Assembly (NCBI GenBank): GCA_902651635.1
Contig: CACRSC010000084.1
Coordinates: forward strand, 1,934,112 to 1,998,111
Reading direction: 5' to 3'
Length of the DNA: 64,000 nucleotides
DNA from: Mastigamoeba balamuthi
Lineage: Eukaryota; Evosea; Mastigamoebida; Mastigamoebidae
Position numbers and translations under genes: made by a program. The notes beneath the pieces are model-generated. The model was not told the origin of the DNA. It ran no database searches and saw only the letters and a program-made list of their open reading frames with translations. Each line of letters begins with the position of its first letter. The first letter of the stretch is position 1. Below are positions 34,218-45,905 of the stretch, in pieces.

Positions 34218-34631
34218 GGCTGCTGTGCTGTTGTGCTGCTGTGCTGCTGTGCTGCTCTGTCACTGCTGTCCGCTGGCTCTGCTGCTGCGAGAGATATTTT
34301 CTCTGGGGGTTGTCGGCTGGCGGGATTTATCTGGGGGAAGCACTCGGGTGCTGTCCTTGCGGGCTGTTGGGCTGTGGTACGACACACTTGTGGCGCCGGG
34401 TCGATTGATCTCAGGCTACCGCTCCTCTCTTGCTTTTTAAAAAGGCACACAGAGAGACAGCCCGCAAGATATTCCAGTAATATCCCCGGGGGGTCAAATG
34501 CACTTGACCGCCAGTTGACTCGCGCCCAAACGGCACACAGCAGGCAGGCGCCCTCGTCACAGGCAAACCCACTCTCTTGGCGGCACCACCGGGGCCCTCT
34601 CTGTGCCCTGCGCGGGGTTGGTGGTGGTGGC
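33462..34631. repeat. Direct duplication, copy 2
   Basis: Second copy of 32302-33460. It begins abruptly inside ZNF598 exon 3 (CAGGCACAGGTCGCTTCACC) right after the single N and runs into unique sequence upstream of MYCBP. This is the pattern of two overlapping contigs that were not merged. Confidence 0.95.
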
Positions 34632-34671
34632 AGTGGTGGTGTCCCCGCCCCTCTCTCAACTGCGCTACTTC

Positions 34672-35196
34672 CTACTTCTTCTCGTCGGCCGCCGCGTCCT
34701 CGGGCGCCGTCTTGGCCGCCTCCACCTGCGCGGGGCGGCGCCCACGGGGGCAGCAGGTGAGCCGACTTTCTGGGGGCGACGTGGCGTGGGGGTGCGCGCC
34801 TTCTTGGTGAGGTCTGCGACCTGGGCGGTGAGCTCCTGCACGCGGGCCTTGAGCGAGTCGTTCTCGCGCTTGAGGCCCTCGATGTCGACGCCCACAATGG
34901 CCCCCAGCTGCCTGCGCAGGTAGTCCAGCGCGTCCTGCGGCTTCTCCGGCTCCTCGTACAGGCTCACCAGCACTGCCGGGGGTGTCGTGCCACGTCATTA
35001 CACGTCACACGACGCGTGCGCTGGTCTCTGGTGCCCGCACCGTTGGTGAGCGTGTCGATGACGCCCGACTTCTCGAGGTAGCGCCGGAACTCCTCCTTCT
35101 CGGGCACCTGCGGCGCCGGTGAGCCACGCGCGGCGCGCAGGGCGGGAGACGGGGGAAGGGCGGGCCACGCACGACGGTGGGGGCTGCGGTGCTCAT
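34672..35196 (-). CDS. MYCBP: MYCBP (AMY-1) homologue
   Basis: Small coiled-coil protein of 105 aa; human MYCBP has 103. Exons 35196-35173, 35107-35041, 34972-34800 and 34725-34672. The core is nearly the human sequence: EEFRRYLEKSGVIDTLTNVL, VSLYEEPEKPQDALDYLRRQ and LGA. A coiled coil follows (LKRENDSLKARVQELTAQVA) and a charged tail ends DEKK. MYCBP binds MYC in animals and is also found with AKAPs and in ciliary or flagellar settings; the role here is unknown. Intron 3 is best read with a GC donor (AAG|GCGCGC). An alternative GT donor 42 nt further in would leave a 41-nt intron with its branch too close to the donor. Stop is TAG. Confidence 0.92.
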
Positions 35197-35421
35197 CTGC
35201 TGGTCCGACGTTGTCGCTGGCGCTCTGTGCGTTTATAAATAGCCCCCGCGGATATGCGCCCCCACACGCCAGAGGCCAGCAGAGCAGATCTCCCAGAGAC
35301 AAGACAGAATCTGCCCGTGTGCGAAATTGGGTTTGCTGGTTTGCTACAAAAATAGGGCTCGAGTCGATTGACTTTGCTCTGTGGTGGCCCCGCGTCTACC
35401 CTGACAGCACCCCCTGGCGCA

Positions 35422-36001
35422 TCAGCGGCGCGCAGAGGCAGCGGCCGCCGTTGTCGCTGTCCCCAGCTGGCTGGCCACGGCTCTGGCGCGCTGCACCGCG
35501 TGCGCGTGGTGCTCGTCAAACGCGCCTGATGCGACGTATAGCGTAGCAGCCGCCACGCCACGTCACACGCGCCGCGTCAGCAGAGGGAACCCAGCAGCGC
35601 AGCAGCGGGGAGGGCGGAGCGTGCCTTGGGCCGCGAGGCGCTCGAACTCGGCGATGGGCATGGTCCTGATGCGCAGGGGCAGCTGCGGGGGTGCTGCGGT
35701 GAGCGGGGGCAGCGGGAGGGGCGAGGGGCAGCGGAGAGCGCACGCGGGAGATCTCCTGCTCGACGGCGATCTTGATGCTGGCGCACATGAAGTCCAGCTC
35801 CGACTGCATCCTCGCCGCCCGCTGCTCCACTGGGGGTGCGCGTCAGTCGCGGGGGTGCTGCGCTGCGCTGCGCTGGGGCTGCCGGGGGGAGGCGCAGCTC
35901 TCAGCTCTCTGTGCCGGGGGGTGCGCACCTTCTGCCGCGAAGAGGGCGCGCCCGATGGGCATCGCCGCTGCTGCCGTGCCTGCTGCGGGTGTCTGTGCCA
36001 T
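35422..36001 (-). CDS. Borealin/Nbl1-like chromosomal passenger subunit
   Basis: Four exons (36001-35929, 35829-35744, 35682-35625, 35525-35422) give 106 aa. After an Ala-rich leader comes a helix (VEQRAARMQSELDFMCASIK, then IAVEQEISRLPLRIRTMPIA and EFERLAA). The pattern of a long helix ending in RLPxxxRxMxxxEF is that of the Nbl1/Borealin N-terminal domain, which forms the three-helix bundle with survivin and INCENP at centromeres. The size is like yeast Nbl1, with no long C-terminal region. Intron 3 uses a GC donor (CAAG|GCACGC), has CTGACGCGGC as branch, and an acceptor that is exactly GTCGCATCAG. Recognition is by pattern on a short protein, so moderate. Confidence 0.6.
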
Positions 36002-36209
36002 GGCTGGGGTCTGCGCTGCTGCTGGTGCTGGTGCTGGCGCTGTGGAGGGTGCGCTGCTCTGCTCTGCTCTGCCAGCAGTTTGGCGCCAAATAGCTGGTGT
36101 TCGTTATTTTGGCGCAGCCCAGATTCACCGGGGGCCGAGATATCTCAGACAGCCAGCAGGCCAGCAGGCCAGCAGGCCATCAGCCAGCCCAGGCGAGGGG
36201 GAGGGGGGC

Positions 36210-37543
<1,334 letters not shown>

Positions 37544-38683
37544 ATGGACAAGAGCAGCGCCGGCGCCTGCACAGACCGCAGCCCCGCGGGGTGCGCGCCG
37601 GCCCCCCCACCGCCCCGCCCCGCGCCCCCTGACGCCCCCCGCGCGCGCAGAGCCCGGGGCATGCGGCGGAGCCCCTCCACGTCGGACGTCCTCGCCGCCC
37701 CCTCTGCGCCCTCGGCGTCCCCCACGGCCCCCCCGGCCGCTGCCCTCCCGCTCCCCTCGGCAGCCGCAGCCGCAGTGCCGCGCCCGGCGTCGTCGTCGGC
37801 GTCGGGGGCAGGGGCGGAGGAGCGGCGGGTGCGGCGGCGGGCGGCAGGGCAGCAGCAGCGGGAGCAGAGGGAGCAGCGGGAGCAGCGGGAGCAGCAGCGG
37901 GGGGCGCTGCTGGCGCTGTCGCCGTCGGCGCACGCGCTGGGGGCCCAGGCGTCGCTGCTGCAGCAGGCGGTGACCTCGTCGGCGGTGAGCGCGCAGGCGC
38001 AGGCGCTGGCCCTGGGGCCCGTGGGGGCGCACGGGGCGCTGCTGCCCCCCAAGGGCGCCGCCATGCAGAAGACGCCCCGCGTGCGCTGCCCCTCCCGCTG
38101 CTGCTACTGCTGCTGCTGCTAGCGGGCGCTGCTCACGGGGGGCGTGCGTGTGCGTGTGCGTGTGCGTGCGCAGGGCGGGTACATGTTCAGCAACGCGTTT
38201 GTGCCGGACCTCGTGCTGCTCGCCGACATGCGTGCCGCAGAGTACGAGACGCACACGCCCTGCGCCACCGCCCCCTTCCGCTTCCTCTCGCGGGCCCTCG
38301 CCGAGGTCTCCCGCCCGGTGCGTGCTCCTCCCTGTGCCTCTGTCCACTGCGCGTCTGACGGGGCGACTGGGCGACGGGGCTTGCGGGGCACAGCTCAAGG
38401 GGAAGCCCATGGACCCCGCGGCGCTGATGCAGGCGCGCGCCCCGGGCTACGACAAGTGGGTGGCTGTGCGTAGGCCACTCGCCCACCAGCACACCGCCAC
38501 GCACAGAGCGCCGGCTGCTCACCAGGGGCCTCTGCGCAGCAAATGGAGCACGACCTGCTGGAGCGCCTGGCCCCCCAGCAGCAACAGCAAGCGGTGGAAG
38601 ACGTGGCAACGGCCAGGCGTGCCCCGCCCGCAAGAAAGCACTCGTCCAAGACCCCGTCGCCCTCGCCAGCGCCCCATCAGTAG
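37544..38683 (+). CDS. Orphan protein ending at an amber codon in a Gln tract
   Basis: Unrecognised. Four exons (37544-38080, 38174-38317, 38394-38465, 38540-38683) give 298 aa. The first 180 residues are Ala/Pro/Ser-rich with a QQQREQREQREQREQQR repeat. The mixed core is GGYMFSNAFVPDLVLLADMR, AAEYETHTPCATAPFRFLSR, ALAEVSRPLKGKPMDPAALM and QMEHDLLERLAPQQQQQ. All three donors are GTGCGC or GTGCGT and phases agree. The frame meets TAG at 38681 directly after CATCAG and directly before CAG CAA CAG repeats, then stays open for 212 further codons (next entry). The protein may therefore be truncated, read through, or longer in the true sequence. Confidence 0.6.
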
Positions 38684-39322
38684 CAGCAACAGCAGCAGCA
38701 GCAGCAGCAGCCGCCCGACTCTGCGCGGCCCTCGAGCAGAGGCGAGAGAGGCGAGAGAAGGCGCTCGCTGTCGCAGCCACAAGCGCCCGTCGACGAGGCG
38801 GAGCAGCAGGCACAGCAGGCACAGCAGCCGCAGCACATACAGGGCCACGCATCGCCGTCGATGCCCCTTGCCGCGTGCTCTGCCAGCGATGCCCTGAGGC
38901 CACCCAGGAGCGTTGCGTCTGCTGGCGCGGGGTCGCCGCAGCGCAGGGCGGCAGCGTCAACGAGACTGGAGCGGGAGCGCGCGTCGTCACTGACGACGGG
39001 GAATGACCTCCAGCACAGGGTACAGCAGCAGCGATTGCCTGCAGCCATGATGTCCGCGCACTGCTCCATGGCGCGCGCCCCGTCGGCATCGCCTCCAAGG
39101 ACTGTGTCGCCCCACAGGCCCCAGACACCGCCGTCGCCCGTGCAGCCAGCTGTACAAGCACCGGGAGCTGCAGCACCGTCGGAAGCACTGCCGCCGCAGA
39201 CACAGCGGCGACAGCAGCAACACGCACAGCAGAACTTCATGCAGACAGCACCGGCAGAGCTCTGGGCAATGCGACGAGTGGCACAGCACCACAGAGCGTC
39301 GTCGTCGGCTACACACCTATAG
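38684..39322 (+). CDS. In-frame 3' extension of the 37544 gene beyond its TAG
   Basis: Continues in exactly the frame of the preceding exon for 212 codons to a TAG at 39320. It starts with a Gln run, then SARPSSRGERGERRRSLSQP, QAPVDEAEQQAQQAQQPQHI and further Ser/Pro/Gln-rich sequence ending SSATHL. Composition and codon use resemble the tail of the gene upstream rather than random sequence. The opposite strand is also open here (38677-39420), so openness alone is weak evidence. Confidence 0.45.
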   Translation, partial: QQQQQQQQQPPDSARPSSRGERGERRRSLSQPQAPVDEAEQQAQQAQQPQHIQGHASPSMPLAACSASDALRPPRSVASAGAGSPQRRAAASTRLERERASSLTTGNDLQHRVQQQRLPAAMMSAHCSMARAPSASPPRTVSPHRPQTPPSPVQPAVQAPGAAAPSEALPPQTQRRQQQHAQQNFMQTAPAELWAMRRVAQHHRASSSATHL

Positions 39323-39742
39323 TAGACAGTATGCCCACCACCACGCCAACAACATACAACAGCCCCCACACCCCACCTCACATCACCACTTAGCCCACCG
39401 CAGGTCAATGAGACAGACACACAGGAGCAGCACTTGCACTGTCCGCACGTGTGTTAATTGCCAATAGAGAATTCATGACACTGACAACCCCTTAAGTTCC
39501 CCACTAATCCCCACAGCGTGCTCCATGCGCTGAACCAACTATCTTGCTGCGAAGAACCTTCATAGAATTATTGTCCTATTGGCACATGTCAGCGTGCCTG
39601 TCATGCTCCCCAATCCGCAGCATTCTCTATTGACTGCATCCAACACAGCTCAAGGACACCACAGGGTAAGAATGCCGTCTTTTACCGAGAACAAAGCCTG
39701 CCAATCCGAGGGTCCATAATCAGGTTGCAGTCTCCCCCACCA
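39323..39742. other. Convergent intergenic region
   Basis: About 420 bases, AT-richer than the flanks, between the end of the extended 37544 frame and the SMYD stop. No gene, repeat or RNA recognised. Confidence 0.4.
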
Positions 39743-41581
39743 TCAAGGAGCTCCGGCTTTCGCCCGTTGGTGTCTGCACTTGGAGCAGTGGCACGTGAAG
39801 CCGTACTGGGCCCAGAGGGCGGTCCTGCGGTCCTCGAGTGGGGCACAGGGGTCGACGTAGGATATCGTTACCTCCTCGCCCGCATCGATGTTCCTGAGGG
39901 CGACGACGCTGGCCATGTTGCCCTCATCCAGCCAGCAGCGCAGGTCTGCCGAGGGCGCGCACGAGTGGTTGAACATGCTGCCGGCCAGCGTCAGCGCCAT
40001 CCCGTGGTCCGTCGCCCGCGCCCCGCGCTCCCTCGACCGCACGGGGAAGCTGTTCAACTCCACTGCCACCCGCAGGTCCATCAGCGACCTCAGAGTGATC
40101 GCCGGGTCCGCGCGCAGCCGGGTTCCCAGCGCCTTGGAGATGTTCTGGTGCGCCGCCGTGTAGGAGTGCGCACCCACGTGGTGCACGAGGCCCCCGGCGT
40201 CCGGGGGACAGTCAGTGATCCGCGACAGGTACGACAGCGGGGGCACGTCGGCCGGGGGCGCAGGCCACGCGCTCCACGGCATGCGGGGGAGGGGCGACAG
40301 CATGGCGACGCCCAGAGCCTTCCACATGCAGAGCACGTCGAGGGACGACCACGCGATGTCCTTGCACACGAGGGCCTCCAGGTCCTCCACGCTCCTGCCG
40401 CAGAGGGGCCCGTGGTAGCCCTCGTACGCCTCCCTCTCGCACTCCCCGTTGCAGTAGGCGCGTCCGCACGCCCCTCTGCACGCGACGGTGTGCGCGGGGT
40501 TCCTGGGGAGCCGGGCCAGGCAGTGGTAGCACCGCCCCTTGTCGCGCGAGGCGCACAGGAGGAAGCGCTCCGTGTAGACTGTCTGCCCCGCTCGTATCCG
40601 CTTCCTCGCGAAGACTCCCACGCCGCCCAGAGGTGACTCGCGCAGCCCGACGGGCCACCTGGCCATTGCGGGGCCCAAAGCCGCCACCACACGCGCAGGA
40701 TCCCTGTCGGGGCGGCCGGACGTGTGGGGCAGCGGCACGAGGTGCGTGACGTCGATGCTCTCGGGGATGCGGAAGACCTCGCGGCGGCCGCTGGGCCCCG
40801 CCACGCTGCACGTCCGCGGCGCGCTGGCCCGCACCTGCTTGTAGGCGTCCCTGCAGCGCAGCTCGTCGCGCCTGAGACTGTCGACAGAGGTGTCCTCGGC
40901 GATACTGGGGATGCCGAAGACGCCGCCGCCGAGGAGGAAGAGCTGCAGGCGCGAGTAGTCGTCGGCAGCCACGTTGTACCACCCCAGGGCGTCGAGCACG
41001 CGCCCCATCTGCAGCACGACCGAGAGCTCCTCGGAGCCCCCGAGCTTGCTCTCGAAGTACCGAGACCCCGCGTACAGCACGTCGCTGAGCGCGTCCACGA
41101 GCTCCCCGCGCCTCAGCTGTGCCACTGAGCGCCTGCACCAGCCCTCCCACCTCGCAGGGCACTCCCGTATGGCCTCCCGCAAAGCCTCCACGGCCCCCCC
41201 CGCGTCACCCGCCGCCAGCAGGTCGTCTGCCAGGGCATTGGCGGCCTCGCAGAGCGCGTCTAGGGCCTCGGGGTGCCTCTCTGTGCCGCGGGTCGCCTCC
41301 ACGAATCGCTGCGCAGCCGTCGAGGCCGCCGCGTGCTCGCCGGCTGCGCGCAGGGCGCGGTAGAGAAGGCCGTGGGCGGCGGGGTCGGCGGGGCTGAGCA
41401 GCAGGCACTGGCAGGCGTCGGCGGCGGCGCCCTCGTAGTCGCCGGCGCTGAGGCGCAGCGTGCAGCGGCTCAGCCACAGGGCTGCCGTCGGGGGCGGCCC
41501 CATCTCGAGGGCGCTCGTCACGAGCTCTGCCAGGCGCTGGGAGTCCGCGGGGCTCTGCGCTTCGCTTTGCTGCTGGGACAT
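39743..41581 (-). CDS. SMYD-type SET/MYND protein methyltransferase with TPRs
   Basis: Intronless, 612 aa. Order: TPR-like helices (ALWLSRCTLRLSAGDYEGAA, ACQCLLLSPADPAAHGLLYR; about residues 1-220); the start of the SET domain (PLGGVGVFARKRIRAGQTVY); an inserted MYND zinc finger (CYHCLARLPRNPAHTVACRG, ACGRAYCNGECEREAYEGYH, C); the second SET half with MALTLAGSMFNHSCAPSADL and GEEVTISYVDP; and the post-SET cysteines CHCSKC. NHSC is the SET catalytic/AdoMet motif and the Tyr of SYVDP is the expected active-site Tyr. TPRs before a split SET domain resemble SMYD4. It should methylate lysines of cytosolic or nuclear proteins; the substrate is unknown. Its lack of introns is unusual for this window. 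Confidence 0.9.
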   Translation of the reverse strand: MSQQQSEAQSPADSQRLAELVTSALEMGPPPTAALWLSRCTLRLSAGDYEGAAADACQCLLLSPADPAAHGLLYRALRAAGEHAAASTAAQRFVEATRGTERHPEALDALCEAANALADDLLAAGDAGGAVEALREAIRECPARWEGWCRRSVAQLRRGELVDALSDVLYAGSRYFESKLGGSEELSVVLQMGRVLDALGWYNVAADDYSRLQLFLLGGGVFGIPSIAEDTSVDSLRRDELRCRDAYKQVRASAPRTCSVAGPSGRREVFRIPESIDVTHLVPLPHTSGRPDRDPARVVAALGPAMARWPVGLRESPLGGVGVFARKRIRAGQTVYTERFLLCASRDKGRCYHCLARLPRNPAHTVACRGACGRAYCNGECEREAYEGYHGPLCGRSVEDLEALVCKDIAWSSLDVLCMWKALGVAMLSPLPRMPWSAWPAPPADVPPLSYLSRITDCPPDAGGLVHHVGAHSYTAAHQNISKALGTRLRADPAITLRSLMDLRVAVELNSFPVRSRERGARATDHGMALTLAGSMFNHSCAPSADLRCWLDEGNMASVVALRNIDAGEEVTISYVDPCAPLEDRRTALWAQYGFTCHCSKCRHQRAKAGAP

Positions 41582-41681
41582 GCGCAGGGCTGCTTTCGAT
41601 GTTGCGGCAGAAAATCAATTGATATTATTTCACATGGTCCCCGTATCCAGAATCTTGCATCTCCTCCCCCGGGCGGAGCGG

Positions 41682-43197
41682 TCAGAGGTCGTGCCACCAC
41701 GAGGGGTGGGGTAGCGTCCCGAAGGACCTGTTGGCCGTGGCGGGGTCGAAGAGGGCCGTGCAGGGCGTCGAGGGCTGGGCCCTGAGCAGCACGAGGCCCA
41801 CGAGGCGCAGGGCGTTGAGGCTCTGGAACCTCCTGTCGGCCACGGTGCCCGTCGCCCCGCTGCGGTCCTCGTAGTGGCCGCCGCTGCAGCCGATGCAGTT
41901 GGGGAGGATGCCCCGCCGCCGCGACGGTATGTAGGGGCGCCGCCCGTCGCGCACGTAGCTCCTGTTGTACTCGTCGGCGCACTGCTGCACGAGCTCCGCG
42001 TCCACGAGGGGCGCCCCCAGCTCCACCAGCTGCTCCACGTACGTCCGCGCTGCGGCCAGGTCGCTGGCCTCCCCGCTGACAAGGAGCTCCAGCTGCCGCG
42101 TGTACTGCGCAGGCCCCTGTGAGCCGTGCGGGTGCGGTGCCTGTGCTCACGAGGTTGCAGAGGGCGGTCCCCAGCGTCGACAGGTCCGAGGCCCCCAGGG
42201 GCAGTTGCGGTCCGCACGCCAGGGGCCCCGCGGGTATGCGCAGGGCGTTGTGGCACGTGCAGTTGCCAGCCCCCTGCCCAGCGTCCCCGCTGCTGCTGTC
42301 GCTGCTGTCGCCGCTGGCGCTGCTGCTGCTGCTGCTGTCGCTGCCTTGTGTGTCGTTGGGGGCGTCGTCGTCTGGGGAGCAGCGGACGCACTCGCCGCCG
42401 TAGCGGGGCGAGAGGGCGTAGCCGGCAGGGCACGAGGCGTTGGGGGCAGCCGCGGGGGGGCTGCGGAGGGGGCAGGGGATGCCGCCCTTGCTGCCGCGGA
42501 GGCGGAGGGGCGATGGCTGGAGGGGGTCCGGGGAGCCAGCAGGGGCGAAGCTGAGGGGGGCGGCCCAGAGGAGGGAGCGCCCCGCGGCGAGGTCGGCGAG
42601 GGCTGCGTCCGAGGCGGCGGGGAGGGCGATGCGGAGGTCGTAGCGGGTGGCGCTGCGCCAGGGGCCCAGGAGGAGGACGCAGGCGCTGCCCCGGGGGCTG
42701 CTGCTGCTGCTGCTGCTGCTGCTGGGCCCCGGGGGCAGGTCGTCGTAGCGGGCCACGGCGTACGAGGCCCCGTAGTGGGGGTCGCCCCACAGCACGTCTG
42801 CCACGCCGCCCGCGCAGGCCTCCACGGGGGCCAGGGGGCCGCGGGCCCCGGCGGCGGCTGCTGCCCAGGCGGCGGGGTCGACGCTGGCGCCTGCGCCCCA
42901 CTGGTCGCCCCCCTCGCTGAGGGCCCCCACCGTGGCGTTGGCCCACTCCACCAGCGCCGTGCTCGCGCTGCTCGCGTTGCTGGCGCTGCTGGCGTTGGTG
43001 GCGTTGGCGGGGCTGCCAGGGGTGGCGGGGGGGCGGTGGCTGCAGAGGGCCAGGGCGTCTGTGCGCTGTGCTGCGGGCGTCGCCACCTCCACCACCAGCG
43101 ACCGCTCCGTGGCGGCCGCCGCCAGCACGAGGGCCACCACACGGCAGACGGCGCCGTAGGACCCTCCCCCTGCCGCCGCAGCAGCGAGGGCCGCCAT
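41682..43197 (-). CDS. Orphan secreted or surface protein, 489 aa
   Basis: Unrecognised. Two exons (43197-42151, 42104-41682) with a 46-nt intron (donor GTGAGC, acceptor CTGCGCAG). The start MAALAAAAAGGGSYGAVCR followed by VVALVLAAAATERS looks like a signal peptide. Many NxS/T sites (for example NATNASSASNASSAS) point to glycosylation. A Cys-rich segment CPAGYALSPRYGGECVRC resembles EGF/TNFR-like modules; it is followed by an acidic Ser run and NCTCHNALRIPAG. The C-terminal exon contains CADEYNRSYVRDGRRPYIPS, NCIGCSGGHYEDRSG and ends PSWWHDL. Secretion is inferred from the N-terminus only. Confidence 0.6.
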
Positions 43198-44129
43198 CTC
43201 TGCTGGTGCGGGGGTCTTGCTGGCTGCCTGCTGCCCAGAATGGCTCTGATTCCGGGGGGCTCGTATCTCAGCACCCTCGAGAGACCACGCGCAGGGCTCC
43301 GCCGCTCTGCTCTCTCCGCGCATCGCCCCCATGGGCGACACAGCTGCCCCCTGGGCCTCTGGGCTCCCTGGGCCCTTGCCGCCATCGCCTCGGGGGCGGG
43401 GGCTCCCAGTGGCCAGGGGCCATAGCGCAGGCCCTGTGATCCTCTGCGCTGATGCCCTGCGCCCTCCTCCCACGTGCGCTGCGCTGCCCCTTGCCCTTGA
43501 CTTCCCCTCTCAGTTGCTCCCCCCTCCCGTGGGGCGACGCTCTCGACGCCCCTGACGCCCGCGCGCCGTGCCCCGCTGCAGAGGGCCACGCCTGGCGAGC
43601 CTCTGCGCCGATGGACCCCGTGGCCCGCCAGCCCCTGCCGCTGCTGCGCGAGTGTGCGCCAGCCGCTGTGTGGCTAGCGCGACGCAGAGGCAGAGAGACG
43701 GGGCCCCGCCTGCCAACAGGTGGCTCGGGTGGCTCAGGACGCCTCTTGATGTGTCGGCCGAGCCAGACAGCCAGGCAGCCAGCGTGCGTGCCCCCTGCCC
43801 CCTGCCCCTGCTGCTGCAGTGCTGGCATGCTCGCTCTGCTCTTGGCCTGCTGCCCTTGCAGCCGCGTTCCCTGTGGCTGTGGGGGAACAACGCGCGGGCG
43901 TTGAGAAGATACGGGGGAGATATTTAGCGGGGGGATCTTGGAGGGGGCGGGGGGGTTTTCACGTTTTGTTGTTAGTTTTGACCTGCGGGGCCACCGAGGC
44001 ACACACGCAGAGCAGAGCGACCCCAGCGACCTGCCAGCAGCAGAGCGCCCAGCACACCCAGCAACCACAGCGCAGCAGGAGCAGGAGCAGGAGCAGGAGC
44101 GCCGCGAGGCCGTCACAAGAGCAGAGCAA
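43198..44129. other. Divergent intergenic region, about 930 bases
   Basis: Between the secreted orphan and Sec13. Mostly GC-rich. A patch near 43903-43965 (GAGAAGATACGGGGGAGATA, then TTTAGCG) has the GATA-type words seen in other promoters here. A plus-strand frame around 43611-43902 (MDPVARQPLPLLRE) is open with mixed composition, but lacks family resemblance or convincing splice sites; I leave it unannotated. Confidence 0.4.
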
Positions 44130-45633
44130 ATGGTGCAGCAGAGCAGAGCGAGCAAGCAACGCCCCCCGCCCTCTCTGTCTCTCACACGCAGCCCTCCCTC
44201 TTCCCTCTTCCCTCTCCCCCTCGCGACGCAGGCGCAGGCTACGCCCATCAACACGCAGCACGAGGACATGATTGTGCGCCCTAACCCCCTCGGCCGCGCG
44301 GCCCCTCCTCTCTTGTGTGCGCGGTGCTTGTGCTGTGTGCTGGTGCTCTGTACACGTGGCGGCCACAGAGAAGATAGACGTATCATACGCACACCACCCC
44401 ATTGCCCTCGGGCACCAGGCTCCAGGCGACACCGCGTGCCTCTGCCGGGCCCCCCCGGAGACAACTAGACTACTGTACCACTAGACCACGGCTTGACGAC
44501 TGACGGGAGGGGGATGGGACGGGACGCACAGCACGACGCGCAGTTTGACTACTACGGGAAGCGGCTGGCGACGTGCTCGTCGGACCGCACGATCCGCATC
44601 TTCGAGGTGGGGCCCGAGGGGGCGGCGACCAAGACGGCGGAGCTGCGGCGCCACGAGGGCCCCGTGTGGCAGGTGGCGTGGGCGCACCCCTCGTTCGGGA
44701 GCCTGCTGGCGTCGTGCTCGTACGACAGGCGCGTCATCGTCTGGAAGGAGGAGGCCGCCAACGCCTGGGTCCCCATCCACGAGTACACCGACCACACCCT
44801 CTCCGGTCTGTGCCCCCCTCCATCCCCCTCCATCCCCCTCCTTGCGCGCTGCTCCCCTCCCTCGTCTCTCACGCCCTCGGCCCTCCCCCACCCCCCCAGT
44901 CAACAGCGTCGCCTGGGCCCCCCAGGAGTACGGCCTGGCCCTGGCCTGCGCCTCTGCCGACGGCCACGTCTCGGTCCTCACCTTCCGCGGCGACGACAGG
45001 TGGGAGTCCGACCGCTTCCTCGCCCACAGGGCCGGCGTCAACGCCGTCTCCTGGGCCCCCGCCCTCCAGCCCGGCTCCCTCCTCGGCTCGGGCGCCGCCT
45101 CCGCCGCCGCCGGCAGCGCGGGCAGCGCGGGCAGCGGCAGCGGGAGCGGGAGCAGCGGGAGCCAGCTGAGCACGCGGCGGCTGGCGACGGCGGGGTGCGA
45201 CAACCTCGTGAAGATCTGGGGGCGGAGCGAGGGGACCCCCGGGGCGGCGTGGGCGGTGCTGGCGACGCTCGAGGAGCACAAGGACTGGGTGCGCGACGTG
45301 GCCTGGGCCCCCAACATCGGGCTGGCCTACTCGACGCTGGCGAGCTGCTCGCAGGACTGCACGGTGGTCGTGTGGACGCAGGACCCCAGCGCAGGGGGCG
45401 CCTGGACCCGCAAGGTCCTCCCCAAGTTCGCCGACGTCGTCTGGCGCCTCTCGTGGAGCGTCACGGGCAACATCCTCGCCGTGGCCGGCGGCGACAACAA
45501 GGTCATGCTCTGGAAGGAGAGCCCCGACGGCCAGTGGAAGTGCGTCGACACCATGGACGAGCCCCCCGCCGACCAGCAGCAGCAGCAGCAGCAGCAGGCT
45601 GCCGCCCCCTCGCAGGCCCCCGCCCAGCAGTAA
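44130..45633 (+). CDS. SEC13: Sec13, COPII coat and nuclear pore WD40 protein
   Basis: Six-bladed WD40 protein that pairs with Sec31 in COPII coats and with Nup145C in the Y-complex. Reliable exons: 44238-44273 ([12 protein letters not shown]), 44532-44805, 44900-45633. Family blocks are plain: [34 protein letters not shown]-like [88 protein letters not shown] and [21 protein letters not shown] Gly/Ser insertion sits before [15 protein letters not shown] and a Q7 run is near the end. The 5' end is uncertain: the ATG at 44130 is in frame, but the CT-rich stretch 44160-44237 looks intronic and may be removed. Confidence 0.92.
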
Positions 45634-45905
45634 GCATGAGACACAGCAAGGGCCAGAGCAACCCAAGCTAACCAAGCAAGCCAAGCAACCGCACCCCAGC
45701 CACCTCTTGTGAGAGCAGCAACCAACACACAAGCAACCGAGCAACCGAGTCTCCCGAGTCTGAGCCAGCTGCCGCGCTCTCTGTTCACTGCCGGCGGTGT
45801 GCCTGCGTGTGCGTGTGTGTATGTGTGCAGCTGAGGGACACCGGGGGCCACGGGGCAGCGCCTGCGACGCCGAGACGGCGAGGGGGCTGCAAGGGTCAAG
45901 GGTGC

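Noticed and set aside
43452-43904. Plus-strand open frame (MDPVARQPLPLLRE) upstream of Sec13
   Set aside because: Cys/Pro/Arg-rich with no family resemblance and no convincing splice sites; it overlaps the likely Sec13 promoter region.
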